Position numbers and translations under genes: made by a program
From: Prasinococcaceae sp. CCMP 1430
Lineage: Eukaryota > Prasinodermophyta > Palmophyllophyceae > Prasinococcales > Prasinococcaceae
Direction: 5' to 3'
Assembly: GCA_013416795.1 (NCBI GenBank)
Contig: RQSC01000032.1
Coordinates: forward strand, 544,064-608,063
Length of the DNA: 64,000 bases
Shown here: one piece after another, positions 20,884-31,921 of the stretch
How the letters are laid out: every line of letters begins with the position of its first letter
Position numbering within the stretch: position 1 is the stretch's first letter
The notes under the pieces: model-generated
What the model was told of the DNA's origin: nothing
The model's input: only the letters and a program-made list of their open reading frames with translations
Databases searched by the model: none

Positions 20884-21822
20884 TCATAGCACCACGTAGA
20901 AGGGATTTGGCATCTTGAAGGCCTTGACGGACGCGTCGGTGCCGGTGAGGTCGCTGAATTGGTCGCCCACGGTCGCCGCCACCGTCGCGCTGAACTCGGC
21001 GGCAAGCGCCGCGCGCGCGCGCGTTTTGTATGTGGACGCGTACTCCTCGTCCGGCTCATCGGCTGTCTCACGGAGCACGAGTTTGGCATAGCACGGCTGG
21101 GCTGGCGCCTCGCCTTGCTGCGCGGCGCTGCCGCTGCCGCACCGCGGCGCATCGGCCGCACACGCATCCCCAAGCCCGGCTGTCTGGAGGTTCCGCTCTG
21201 TTGCATTCCGGTGGACGCTGTGCCTGCCTGTCACGAACGCGACCGTGTAGCCGCGGTGCCACAGCGCAGCATACGCATCAGCAATGGGCTGGAGGGCGGG
21301 CGCGGCGGCTTCTTCCACCCACTCGTTCCATGTGTCCTTTTCATACCCGAAGTCGAGTTCGACCATCACTTTCAGATTGGACAGCACCGTCTCGTCGATG
21401 TCGAAGACGACAATCGACGCACAGTCGGCCGCTGGCGCCGTCCCCCAGGTGCTCAGGTCCGTGCCGACTGTTTCGACCGCGTCGGCGTACGCGCCGCCGC
21501 CGCTCTGTGAGGACTCGCTGTAGCCCGAGTACTCCATGAGCGTGGAGACGCAGGCGGACAGGACGGGCCATTCGGGCCCACCGTGAGGCACCAGGCAGTT
21601 CTCGTCTATGGTGCCCCCGGGGGCGGGCGCAGCGTTCGCGCGCGCGTAGGCCGCGCCCGCGAGGAAGAGCACGACCGCACCGCCCGCCGCCGCCGCCGCC
21701 ACGGCAATCGCGCGCCTCTGCCCGCCCCGCCCGCGGCGCGCGCCGAGCTCGATGACGACGTCGTCGTCGACGTCGAACCCGTCCAGCTCCGAGAAGGCGC
21801 GCGGCCGTCCCGAGGTGTCCAT
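20884..21822 (-). CDS. Acid phosphatase-like HAD protein, membrane-anchored
   Basis: 312 residues from the ATG at 21822, uninterrupted. A cytosolic acidic N-terminus (FSELDGFDVDDDVVIEL) and RR-rich stretch precede one hydrophobic segment (AIAVAAAAAGGAVVLFLAGA, about residues 39-58), giving a type II topology. The luminal part is a HAD-fold phosphatase of the class B / plant vegetative-storage acid phosphatase family: catalytic IVVFDIDETVLSNL (DxDxT), motif II-like AFVTGR, and a GDQFSDL block for the metal-binding acidic pair. It probably dephosphorylates small phosphoesters in a vacuole or outside the cell. The C-terminus is FKMPNPFYVVL, typical for the family. Confidence 0.88.
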   Translation of the reverse strand: MDTSGRPRAFSELDGFDVDDDVVIELGARRGRGGQRRAIAVAAAAAGGAVVLFLAGAAYARANAAPAPGGTIDENCLVPHGGPEWPVLSACVSTLMEYSGYSESSQSGGGAYADAVETVGTDLSTWGTAPAADCASIVVFDIDETVLSNLKVMVELDFGYEKDTWNEWVEEAAAPALQPIADAYAALWHRGYTVAFVTGRHSVHRNATERNLQTAGLGDACAADAPRCGSGSAAQQGEAPAQPCYAKLVLRETADEPDEEYASTYKTRARAALAAEFSATVAATVGDQFSDLTGTDASVKAFKMPNPFYVVL

Positions 21823-22017
21823 CCCAGCCCAAGCAGACGGCCCCGCTGGGCCACCCGCGCGACACCGGCGCTGTGGCACAGAGATGCTGCGGTCAATTCG
21901 GCGCCCGCCGCAGCAAAATTCTTCGCCGCGCGGGTGCGGTTCTCGCCGCAGACAAACCCAAACCACACCCACATCATGGACACATTGCAATGAATGCCCC
22001 TGGTTGGACCCTCTATG

Positions 22018-22024
22018 TTTAGGG
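22018..22024 (-). promoter_or_regulatory. Telo-box core TTTAGGG
   Basis: ATGTTTAGGGTCGCC about 200 bases upstream of the acid phosphatase-like gene start, in the 400-base spacer to the SerRS 3' end. The rest of that spacer shows no coding signal. Confidence 0.4.
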
Positions 22025-22226
22025 TCGCCATGGCCCGCCGTGCCGCACGCGCGGTGCGCGAACACGCGCGGGCGGCGCGGGCGCGCTGGGCATGGCCGAG
22101 ACGGGGGGGCGGGAACGACGAATGCTGCCACGCGCGGCGCGGCGCCCCTCCCGACACGCGCGCGCCGTGGCGCACGCGGACGTGTATGATGTTATACATG
22201 TGGTCACACCGCGGCCCGCGCGGCGC

Positions 22227-23656
22227 TCACTTCTTGGCCGGCGGTGCGATTCGGGCCATGCCGCCCATGAAGGGCTGCAGCGCGGCAGGGATGTCGACGG
22301 TGCCGTCCTCCTGCTGGAAGTTCTCCAGGATGCAGATGATCATACGCGGCACGGCGCACGCCGTGGCGTTCAGCGTGTGCACGAAACGCGTGGGCACCTT
22401 GGCCTTCTTCTTCTTGCCCTTGCCCCCCTCCTGCCCCTTGGCAGCCGCCGCCGCCTCGCTGTCCGCCCCTGGCCTGTAGCGGATGTTGAGCCTGCGCGCC
22501 TGGAAATCGGTGCAGTTGGATGCCGAGCTGATCTCACCGTACCGGTCGAGGCCAGGCATCCACGCCTCCACGTCGTACTTGCGGTAGGCAGGCGCACCCA
22601 GGTCCCCAGAGGGCATGTCAAGCACCTTGAAATGCAGGCCGAGCTCGTCGAACATCTCCTTCTCGAGCTCGATGAGCTCCTCGTGGATGGCCTCCGACTG
22701 CTCCGGCGTGGCGAGCACGAACATCTCAACCTTCGAGAACTGGTGCACGCGGTAAAGGCCCTTGGTCGCGGCGCCCGCGGCTCCCGCCTCGGTGCGGAAG
22801 CAGTGGCCAAATGCGGCCATGCGCACGGGCAGGTCCGCCTCCTCGAGGATCTTGTCCGCGTACAGGCCGCCGAGCGGAATTTCGGCGGTGCCCGCGAGGC
22901 ACAGGTCGCTGTTCTCGATGGAGTAAACTTGCGTGTTGGCCATCCGCGGCTGAAAGCCGCACTTCTCGACGGCGGTGTCTCGCACCAGGTCGGGCGTCGT
23001 GAGCAGCGTGAAGCCCTTCGCCGCGCACTTGGCCATCGCGTAGTTCACCAGCGCGAGCTCGAGCATCGCCGCGGCGTTCTTCAGATAATAGAACTTCGAG
23101 CCGGACACCTCGGCGGCCGCCTCGAAGTCGACCAGGTCGAGCATCTCGGCGACCTCGACGTGCGTTCGGTGCTCGAAGCCGAATTCGCGCTGCTCACCCA
23201 CCACCTCGCGCACGGCAGTGGCCTCCTCCTCGCTGCCGCGCGGCACATCCGGGTGCGTCATGTTGGGCACCTTAGAACCCTCGACGTCGAGGCGCACGCG
23301 GATGGCATCACACTCTCCCTCGAGCTCAGCCAGCTTCTTCTTGATGGCGGAGCCGCGCGCGATGAGCTCGTCGCGCGCCTCTTGCTCCATGGGCCCCTTC
23401 ATGGACTTCGCCACGCTGTTGCGCTCCTCCTGCAGCTCCTGCACCGCTGCGCGCGCCTGCAGCCACTCCTCGTACAGCGCCGCCACGAGCCGCACGTCGA
23501 CCGCAGTCGAGCGCTCGGCCGCGTTGGCCTCGACGGCTTCGAGGTTGTCGCGGATGAACTTGTAGTCGACGTGCGCCCGCCACTTGGGCGCGGCGGGCGC
23601 CTGCGCCTGCACCGCCGCCGCTTCCCCGACCTCCGCGACCGCCGCTGCCGCCGCGG
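22227..23656 (-). CDS. SARS: Seryl-tRNA synthetase, 5' exon unresolved
   Basis: Charges tRNA-Ser. The visible exon encodes 475 residues: the coiled-coil tRNA-binding arm (FIRDNLEAVEANAA through KKKLAELEGECDAIRVRL), then the class II core with motif 2 (AFGHCFRTEAGAA...YRVHQFSKVEMF) and motif 3 (NATACAVPRMIICILENFQQ). An insert of Lys/Ala/Gly (EGGKGKKKKAKVPTR) precedes motif 3. The bacterial-like layout and a Pro/Ala-rich N-terminus suggest an organellar or dually targeted enzyme. The exon starts at 23656, directly behind a 52-base T tract and AG acceptor. I could not find an upstream exon whose phase fits with an ATG. Confidence 0.95.

Positions 23657-23658
<2 letters not shown>

Positions 23659-23710
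<52 letters not shown>
23659..23710 (-). repeat. 52-base homopolymer (T on the coding strand)
   Basis: An uninterrupted A run on the plus strand. On the SerRS coding strand it is a T52 tract ending in TAG, i.e. an extreme polypyrimidine tract right before the acceptor. A donor GTGCGG about 35 bases further upstream would make an intron of about 90 bases. Confidence 0.85.
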
Positions 23711-23711
<1 letters not shown>

Positions 23712-23939
23712 GGAGGGGCGCTCGCGGCGAAATCCCCATCCGCACGTGCGTGTCTGCGCGGGCGGCCGTCCGTGCGTGAGGGCGCGGGTGCGCGCGGTGC
23801 GCATGCCGGCTGATGGCGACGACTGGGGTTGAGGTTGGGGGTTCCACGCGGCGGCGGGCGCGCGATTTAGAGTCGCGTCACGCGCATCGCGCGTGGCATC
23901 GGATGAGCGTCTGATTCCGGACGTGGTGGGTCTGCAGGG

Positions 23940-23949
23940 TCTATAAAAG
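23940..23949 (+). promoter_or_regulatory. TATA-box-like TCTATAAAAG
   Basis: GGTCTATAAAAGTGG is a good match to a TATA box, 260 bases upstream of the MFAP1 ATG in an AT-richer patch of otherwise GC-rich DNA. Core promoter role is inferred. Confidence 0.45.
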
Positions 23950-24200
23950 TGGCGTCGGCATATCAGTCCGTTCGATTTGATGGAGGCGTCGTCGAGCACG
24001 CGCGCCCATGCGTCACTGCGCGCGCGTGCGCTGCGGGGCGGGCGGGAGGGCGGGGGCATGGGCGGCGCTGGCGCGTACGCGGACAAATTCTCTTCGGCCG
24101 TCTGCGGGGCGGGCGGGAGGGCGGGGACAGGGGAGGGGGGCGCGGTGGCCGCGGGCGGCCGCGGGCGCTCGCAGCGCTGGGCGTCGGCCGGGCCGGAGCC

Positions 24201-25976
24201 ATGAGCTCGATGCGTGCCTGGTCCAAGCAGGCTGTGCAGGGTGGCGGCAGCGGCGGCGGCGGCAAGGATGGCTCGAAGACGGAGCGCGTGCGCGTGGCGA
24301 GGTACTTCGCGGGGAAGCGCCCTGACTGGGCACACGAGGACGGCGATGGCGCGGCCGAGGGGGGGGCGTTCCCGAGGCAGGGGGGGGCAGGGGGGGAACA
24401 TGCGCCGCCTCAGGCCGCTCCTGGTGGGGCAGCTGGTGGGCACGTCCTGCAAGTGGACGCTGCGGGCGCAGGTGTACCCGACGCGCCGGTCGCGCCGCGC
24501 GTGCTGAGAAAGAGCGGCGCGGACGCGGGTGCGGGCGCAGCAGGCGGGCGCGCACGGCGCGCGGGGCCCATAGAGAGCGACTCCGACTCGGACTCGGACG
24601 GCGAGATGGAACGCCGGCGCGCGCGAGCGCGCGCCCGCGCCGCGGGTTCGGCGTCCGCAGCCGCGGGGGCACCCGCCGCGGTCATGGGCGAGCTGCCTGC
24701 TGCCGCGGTCCCTGTTGCCGCCGCGGCTGCTGGCGTGCATGCTGTGCAGCCTGGCCGCCCCGGGGCTGAGTCGGAATCGGAGTCGGGCGCGGAGAGCGGC
24801 AGCGACGAGAGCGGCTCCTCCTCGGGCTCCGAGTATGAGACAGACTCCGAGGACGATGAGGAGGGCTGGTTCGGTGGCACGCGCGCGATGGCGAAGCCTG
24901 TCTTCGTCGGTCGCGACCAGCGAGCGACTGTGCGCGAGCGCGAGGCAGCAGAAGCGGCGGCCGCGGCGGCGGCCGGGCTCGAGGAGACGCGCAAGAAGGA
25001 GCGGCAAGAGGAAACGCGGCGGCAGGTCATCGAGGAAATCCGTCGCGAGGAAGCCGCCGCCCAGCGCATGGCCGCGGAGGATGCGGCAGAAGTTGACACT
25101 GACGACGAGGCGGCAGACGCCGACGAGGAATTCGAGCTGTGGCGCCAGCGCGAGCTTGCGCGGCTCATGGAGGACTTTGAGTCGATGCTCAAGGTGGAGA
25201 GGGCGCGCGAAGAGGTGGAGCGCGTTCGCGACATGGACGACGAAACGCGACGGGCCTACGAGAAGGTCATGAAGGAGCGCGAGGGTGGTGGCGGCGGCGC
25301 AGAGGGCGGCGCCAAGCCGAAGATCGGCTTCCTGCAGAAGTATTACCACAAGGGCGCGTTCTTCCAATCCGGCGCGGATGACAGTATGCAGGTATGCATT
25401 CCTCAGCGCGCGCTGAGTGGCGTGTGCACGCGTGTGTGTGGTATGAGGCACGGCCGGGCGCGCGATGGCAGCCGCAATGCGCGCACAAATCCGACTACGC
25501 GCAGCTCGCTGACCGGAGCTGGTCGCGCCGCTCTCTTGATAGGCCGAAGTGGACACCGAAATTTTCAAGCGCGACTTCACAGCCCCCACTGGCATGGATA
25601 AGATGGACAGATCGATGCTGCCCGAGGTGATGCAGGTTAAAAACTTTGGCAAGGCGTCGCGCTCGAAGTGGACGGTGCGTGCGCTTGGCCGCGACGCGGC
25701 TGCGGGCGGGCACGCTGCGCAGACGCGTGTCACGTTCTGACACAATCAGCCTGCGCCATCTCACGCGCGCCTATCCCGACGCCCCCGGCCCCGTCTCGCA
25801 CCTTGCAGCATCTGGCGAACGAGGACACCAGCCGCTTGCAGGACAAGGACTATCGGTGGGGAGGCGCGATGCGTCGCGATGCGCGCGACCGCAACTATGA
25901 GCAGCGCCGCGCGGGCATCACAGACGGTGGGCGCGGTGGCATGGACCGCCCCAGCGCGAAGCGCCCGCGAAGATAG
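24201..25976 (+). CDS. MFAP1: MFAP1-like spliceosomal protein
   Basis: Nuclear B-complex spliceosome component. Exons 24201-25391, 25543-25674 and 25809-25976, all phase 0, give 496 residues. The low-complexity N-terminus has acidic Ser/Asp runs ([13 protein letters not shown] and a Glu/Ser stretch). The conserved parts are [17 protein letters not shown], a long charged coiled coil ([20 protein letters not shown]), then [13 protein letters not shown]. The exon 2 block [17 protein letters not shown] and [19 protein letters not shown] matches the family hallmark, and the last exon ends in [12 protein letters not shown], like the RPSAKK tail of animal MFAP1. ATG 24201 was chosen as the first ATG of [12 protein letters not shown], close to the canonical start. 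Confidence 0.95.
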
Positions 25977-26033
25977 TCAATGTATGGTACAGCATTTTCA
26001 CAACGTCTCCAATGGCGGCCCCGCGATGCGCTC

Positions 26034-27191
26034 TCACGCCGCGCGAGCCACGGCGCCTCTAATGGTCGCGATGAGCGCCGCGCCGCTGTCGCACACATCG
26101 TTAATTTCGACGAGAGAGACGCCGCTCGATACGTCGAGGTCGCCGCTGACGACGCGCGCGACCGTCAGCGCATTGAGGCGCGAGCGGTGCTCGTCGAGTA
26201 GCAACGACGAGCCAGCCAGCTCTCCAAGCGCCACCGAATCTGGGCTCTCCTGCCACAGTATCTGCGTGGCCCACAACCGCCCGTCGCCGGGCGGGCCGCC
26301 GGCGACGGTCTCATTTTGGTAGGCCCACATGCGTTCGAGTGGATAGCCTCGTGTTGGAGAGTCATCGTAGCACGCGTAGTGCCAGGCACCAGTAGCGGCG
26401 CTCGAGGCCTGAGCGTTCGCGTCCGCCGATCCATCGAAACCGCTACACGCTATAGAGGAGTCGTAGTGCATCTCCCAGCAATCGAAGAGGGCGAGGACGG
26501 CGCCCCCGCCGGGAAGCGCCGCGCGCTCCACAGCTTCTGCAACAGTCACACCGCGCAGCTCATCACAAGCATCACTTGTGACGTATGAGATGTTGCGCTG
26601 TCCTAGCAGACGCTTTGCTTCGGCGACGCACGCATCGCCGCCATCGCAATCGGTGATGGCAAGCACGATGAAGGCGTCCGCCGCGCTCTCCGCCGCGGTG
26701 ACTCGAGGACTACTGCTGCGCGCAGCCCACTCGACCATCTCATCCAGCGCCTCCCCCATGCTCTTGGGGATGGAAACGCCACCGTGATGCATGTGCAACT
26801 CGCCTGTGTGCGCATCCAGCGCTGGCCGCCAATCAAAGGCGCGGGCCCCGCAGCCGAGGAGGCGCGCCATGCCACCCGCGGGTTGCGTCACGGACCACCG
26901 ACGCACGACGGGGGACAAACCCACGCCCTTGCCCTCGCGCTCGCCCTCATCATCGCCCGTGGCATCCGCAGCGATGTACGTCGTCGCAGCGTCGTGCGCC
27001 ATCAGGAGCGGCCAGAGGTCGAGCGGCGTCGCATGCGGGTCGAGACGTGCTTCGCGGGCGCGCACGCTCCTTGCGATTGCGTCCGGCGCCGCGAGGTACG
27101 CTGCGCTTGCGTGCGGCGCTATCGCACGTGCGCTCGCACATAGCAGAGAGGCGCACGTGCACAGCACGCGCTGACGCCACCCCGACACCAT
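26034..27191 (-). CDS. Secreted PLC-like phosphodiesterase
   Basis: 385 residues from the ATG at 27191, no intron. An N-terminal signal peptide (MVSGWRQRVLCTCASLLCAS) is followed by a TIM-barrel of the PI-PLC X / PLC-like phosphodiesterase superfamily. Visible catalytic-site blocks are LLMAHDAATTYIA (first His), CGARAFDWRPALD (Arg/Asp after it) and HMHHGGVSIPKSM (second His). Later blocks are ADAFIVLAITDCDG and LALFDCWEMHYDSSI. Substrate is unknown: such single-domain secreted proteins occur in algae and fungi and may act on GPI or inositol lipids. Overlap with an adjacent gene is absent. A longer frame to 27266 exists, but the 27191 start gives the signal peptide. Confidence 0.82.
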   Translation of the reverse strand: MVSGWRQRVLCTCASLLCASARAIAPHASAAYLAAPDAIARSVRAREARLDPHATPLDLWPLLMAHDAATTYIAADATGDDEGEREGKGVGLSPVVRRWSVTQPAGGMARLLGCGARAFDWRPALDAHTGELHMHHGGVSIPKSMGEALDEMVEWAARSSSPRVTAAESAADAFIVLAITDCDGGDACVAEAKRLLGQRNISYVTSDACDELRGVTVAEAVERAALPGGGAVLALFDCWEMHYDSSIACSGFDGSADANAQASSAATGAWHYACYDDSPTRGYPLERMWAYQNETVAGGPPGDGRLWATQILWQESPDSVALGELAGSSLLLDEHRSRLNALTVARVVSGDLDVSSGVSLVEINDVCDSGAALIATIRGAVARAA

Positions 27192-27421
27192 CCATGCAGC
27201 GCCCCCCCCCCCAAACCCGCAACCCCGACTCCAGGGTCGCCGAGCGGCGCCGGTCTGGCACCGCATTGCTGCGCGGCGCGTTTAAGGCGGCGTCTGCTCT
27301 GGGGTGCCACATCGCCCGCCCGTCTAGCTGGCGCGGCGCGGGGGTGCGGTGGTGACAGCTGCCAGAGGGCGCGTTGCGGCCGCTGGCGGCGCGAGTCGCG
27401 CAGCGCCGCTGCCCGCGTGCC

Positions 27422-29154
27422 ATGATGTCGGCTGCGCGCTCCTGCTCACGGCGCGCTGCGCTGGTCGCCGTGCTCGCAAGCGCACTGCAGCACTTCAAGC
27501 CCAGCGAGCCCTTTCTCTTGCCTTATCTCGTTCGCTCGCTCGGCGTGAGCGAGGACGAGATCGGCGCGCGTGTCTTCCCCGTATACTCGTACGCTGCTTT
27601 CGGAGCGATGCTCGCACTGCCGGCAGCCGACGCAGCTGCGCGCGCTGCCGGGGCGGGGTACAAGTCACTGCTCGTGGTGTGTGCAGCGTCCCGCCTCGGC
27701 ACGCGGGCGCTGCTGATCTTCGGCGCGTCTGACGTGCGGCTCATGCAGATCATGCAAGTTATGTACGGCATCAGCGAAGCCACGAACGTGGTCACACTGT
27801 GCTACCTGTACCGCGTTCTGCCTGTGCGCGCGTTCGCCGACGCGACCGCTGCTACCGGCGCTGCGGGAGCGGTGAGCTACGTCATCGCGGCTGAGCTCGG
27901 CCAGCTCATGATTGGGGGCGGTCGAAGCGATAATAACGAGAGCGGCGGCAAGGCAGACGCGACGCACTACCTTCCACTGTTTTGGGTGTCCTTTGCCGCC
28001 GTCGCTGCAGGGCTGGTGCTCACACTGCTGCTGCCAGGTGACGCCGAGCGCAGCGCCGCTGAAGACGTCGCGCTCGCCGGGACTCCGCTCGGCGAGCAAC
28101 GAGTTCCCGCAGGCACAATGGTGGATGCTGGCCAGGTGCGCGCTGGCTGTGACAGCCAGCATGGCGTGCGGCCACCCCTACCGGCGCGGCTGCGCGCGCT
28201 ATACTCTCCAACGCGCGTGCGGCTGCTCTCACTTTGGTGGGCGCTCGCGTTGGCTGTGCTCGGCGTGGCGGAGAACTTCTCGACGAACATGTTGTGCGCC
28301 GTCGATGCAGGCACGTGTGAGACGCAGAGCGGGCACTTGACCGCGGTCGCACGCATCGGCACGGCGGTATGCTCGCTGGCGGCCGCCAGATTGGCCGTAC
28401 CACGGCTCGAGAAGTCGACATCGGCGATCGTCGCTGTGCTGTTAGGCGGGTGCGTTTGTGCGCGCGCATGCGCGCATGCGTGCCCCGGCGGGCGAGCGCA
28501 CGCGCGCGCGCGCGCGCGCATGTGGCGTACGCTGACTGAGAGCGTGGCCTGCATGCGCATGCTCGCGCTCGTTCGCGCAGTCTTTTCGCCATGGGATCCC
28601 TTTTGCTTGCGTCAGGAGCTGCCAATGGCGTGCTCGAGTTCGCATGCGCGTACGTGGGCACACTTGGCGTGAGCCACGCACTACAGACGTGCGTGTTCAG
28701 CCTCAGCGCAGTGGCTGCGAGCGGTGTAGGTGACTACATCGCTCTCTTCAGCATAAATACGGCAGCTGCGCTGGGCGTCGGCGCGGCGCTTACAGCAGTG
28801 CTCGAGGTGCGCGGCGCCTTGCCCTCCCACCCCACCCGCCCTCCCTCTATCCCGCACATTTCCCGGCACTCGCGCCGACACATCGCTGACCACTCGCATA
28901 CGCGCACGCAGGGCTCGCTCGCTCTCTCAGCCCGCGGCCTCTATAGCGCGCTCGGCGCGTGCTGCGTTGTGCTGGCGGTCGGCACGGCTGTCCCAGCTGC
29001 CTGGTGGGGGCGCCGACGCAGGTCGCAAGGTTTCGTCGCTCTCGACGAAGTCGAGTGCGGGGGCATTGAGAGCGGCGCGACCGAAGACCCTGCCGACGAG
29101 GCTGCGGCGAGCGAGCTCATGTCAGCCCATGGCTCCTTGGCTGAATCACCTTAA
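27422..29154 (+). CDS. SLC19: SLC19-type thiamine/folate transporter
   Basis: Polytopic membrane carrier of the reduced folate / thiamine carrier family (Folate_carrier). Exons 27422-28449, 28581-28806 and 28912-29154, phases consistent, giving 498 residues. The family signature FKPSEPFLLPYLVRSLGVSE is near the N-terminus, then FPVYSYAAFGAMLALPAADA, RALLIFGASDVRLMQIMQVMYG and EATNVVTLCYLYRV. About ten hydrophobic segments can be counted over the three exons; the last, CCVVLAVGTAVPAAW, is followed by a hydrophilic tail. Intron 2 carries an alternating GC run. It probably imports thiamine or a related vitamin across the plasma membrane; substrate cannot be told from sequence. Confidence 0.88.
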
Positions 29155-29248
29155 TCTCTCTACAGAGAGCCAGCTACTCTCTCGAGAGCCAGTGTACAAG
29201 CTACTGTAAAATTAACATGTACAACATCCATCCTGCAGTCCCCGCGCT

Positions 29249-31235
29249 TCAGCGCAATGCCGCCGCAGCTCCATGCGTGGAGGCGCCCAATTCGCCCATG
29301 TCACTGAGCGTGCTGAGCACGCTGACACCCTCGAAGCATGAAGGCACGGGTGACGTACCGCGCACGGCTCGGCCGCTCGCCACGCCCTCGCAAAAATACT
29401 GCGGCTCGTCCCACCAGCCGTGTGACAGAGTGTTCTCACCCGCAAGCGCGCTCGCCCGCACTTCCAGGGCGCGAGCGTCTTCTCCGCCGTACGCACGCAC
29501 CAAGTCGCCACCCTGCGCCGCCTGCGGTCGGACGGTGTCAATAGGCACGCCAGCAACATACGTTGTAAAGTGTCAGGCACTCGCTCGCGTGTACGCTTGC
29601 GCGCTGGCGCGCGCGCACCTCTCGTACCGCCGTGCCCTCGGACCGGTGCACCTTCACGTTGTCAAAGAGGATGTCCTCCATGGGCGACTCGGAGCTACCG
29701 TAGAGAACCCCCGGCGAATGCTTGCGTGGCTCAAGGATAGATACATCGCGCAGCGTGATGTTGCGATACAGCCCACCAGCCGGAGGGTCGCACGCCGCGC
29801 CAAGCCATGCGAACTCCGGCCAGCAGATTGAGCACGGATGCGCTGCGCACAGGTCGGAGCTATCAGATTGCTGCGCCGGGCCCATCCACAGCGCCCATTG
29901 CTCCGGTCGCTCGATGGTCACGTTCTCAAAGAGCACATCCTCGACGAGACCAGCCCCCCTGAACTTCAGGTAGATGCCCTTGTACGTGTCAGGCATGACC
30001 ACGTCTCGGAAGGTGATGTTCCGAACAGTCGAACCGCCTATAGAACCAATGGTGAGACCAAGGCCGCTCGCACGAATGCGCTCGAATAGCATGTCCCGAC
30101 TGTCGTCCTGCGAGGGTTTCATAGGCGCGTCAGCAGGGGAGCTCACGTCCACATGCACGAACGGACGGGCGTGTGCGAGCCAGCAGGAGCTATCACACAC
30201 CTTCACACACACACAGTCGTCCTGATTCCACACCTCGCAGTCGTGGATCCACACGTTGCGCCCCGTCACGTCGAAGCCGTCGGTGTTGAAGGCGGTGAGA
30301 TCGATGGTCGTGTGCTTTTGTTCGGAGGTGCGACGCGCGTCGATGCGCGTGTGGCGCACCTCCAGCCCATCCGCACCATGCGCCCAGAAAGTCCAGTACG
30401 GCGAGTCTTTGAGCAGCAGGCGCTCTACCAACACCTCGCGCGGCGAGTCAAGCTCCAGCAGCTTGGGCCGATTCTCGCCGCGCTCGAGGTAACCCACACC
30501 AGGCACGCCCCACCTGAGAGGCCCAGCGCGCCGCGGATCGGCGCAGGCGTCAGCTCGAGGGCGGGTTCGTCCGCACACGCGCGCCCCCGCTCGCTCGCAC
30601 GCGTGCCTCGACGATCCCAGCGGCGCGCACTGACCATTTGTCACCTCGACCGTCGAGCACGCCGCCGCCCTCCGTAGCAGACGTGATCGTGACGCCCGTC
30701 GCGTTGCGCAGCAGAATGCAGCCGAGCACTGCGTCGGATCCCGGCGACGTTGGCCACTGATCGAGGTCAGCGTCGAAGACGAGCGTACCATCAATGGAGA
30801 GCGTCACTGACTCGAGGTTGTCGCCCACAACGCCGCCCAGGAAGTGGAAGCTACCCACCACGGAACGGCACTCCACGTCAGCTACAGCGCTCGCATGCTG
30901 GCACACCCACTAGCTGGAACTTTCCGCACGCCCACGCACGAGCCGCTCAGCGCGCGCGGCCCGTCATCGCACCTCGAATTGACGCCCGGCGCGAGCGCCA
31001 GCGACGAGCCGGGGGGCAGACGGTCGGTGGAGAGCAGCGTGTTGAGAAGGTCGCGGTTTGACGTGCGCGTGCTCAGTGAGTCGTCATCCGCGACGCCGCC
31101 CTCGGCTGCAAAGTCGAGCGCCGCGGGTGCCTGCACAACCGCTCGCTCGGCTGCTACCGGAACAGCGAGCGCCGCTGCCGCGAGCGCTGCCGCCGCACAC
31201 ACCGCCGCGGCCCTGACGCCACCCCCCGCCATCAT
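29249..31235 (-). CDS. GH28 polygalacturonase-like protein, secreted
   Basis: Five exons fit: 30973-31235, 30635-30889, 30201-30513, 29619-30107 and 29249-29521, GT/AG with matching phases, giving 530 residues. A signal peptide (AAAVCAAAALAAAALAVPVA) starts it. The parallel beta-helix carries GRGDKW|WGVP split across a junction, then FNTDGFDV, NQDDCVCVK, LTIGSIGG and YKGIYLKF; the C-terminal YFCEGVASG...PVPSCFE is like plant GH28 proteins. The catalytic Asp residues (NTDG, QDD) are present, but the usual GHG is GLG here, and RIK is replaced by IYLK, so pectin hydrolysis is doubtful. The gene lies head to head with the next gene across a 690-base spacer. Confidence 0.85.
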
Positions 31236-31921
31236 GGCACGGCGCGACACCGGATCGCGCCGGATCGTACCGCTCGCCACCCGTGTGGGACCAACCCCAC
31301 TCTTCCCCCGACACCCCCCTCCCCAACCCCACTTTTACCGCGCACGCGCGCAAGCAGTCACCCTCTTCCAGCCACCTCCTCTCAGGGCACTCGCACGGCG
31401 ACCCCCCTCCCAACTCTTACCCTCAGGCCGGCAACCCGGCGCGCCGCCGTCGCCCGCGCGGCGCGCGCGCTCTGCCAGCGTGGCACCCGCGCACGTGCAC
31501 CCGCCCGCCTCCGCGCTGCGTCCGCCAAAGTCTGGGTTTCTCCCCTCTTTGATGAAGGTTGGCACACAGAGTCCCCGTCGAAAAAGCAGAGTTTCGAACC
31601 GATTTTCGCTTGGACGTCTGTCGAACGGTCGCTTTGGACGGCGCGAAGTGGGAGCAACCGGTATTTGGGGTTAGAAAGTACGTAATAGGGTTTAATGACT
31701 CGGCTTCGCAGCTGCGGCGCGGCGTCGCAGGCGCAATCTGGCGGTGCGCGCGAGGAGCGTGCGGCGTCCGACCGCACCCCCAGGCGCGCGGCCGCGGCGT
31801 GCCGGAGGGAGCGACTGCGCACCCGCGAGGAGCGCGCTCTACGCGCGCCGGGGTGCCCTGCCGCGCGCTCTGCCGCGCGCTCCGGCGTGCGCCGCGCGCC
31901 GCGCGGGAAGGAGCGGCAAAT
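31236..31921. other. Divergent promoter region GH28 / repeat protein
   Basis: No coding signal I trust: a frame on the plus strand is open from 31559 but its translation before the ATG at 31922 is Arg/Ala noise. An AT-richer island at 31585-31700 includes GGGTTAG and a TAGGGTTT at 31686-31693. Confidence 0.5.
31686..31693 (-). promoter_or_regulatory. Telo-box-like element
   Basis: AATAGGGTTTAATG, an exact AAACCCTA on the minus strand, 230 bases before the plus-strand start and 450 bases before the GH28 start. Confidence 0.55.

Noticed and set aside
22092-23660. Plus-strand frame of about 520 codons opposite SerRS
   Set aside because: Antisense shadow of SerRS; the composition follows third-position GC bias and no domain appears.
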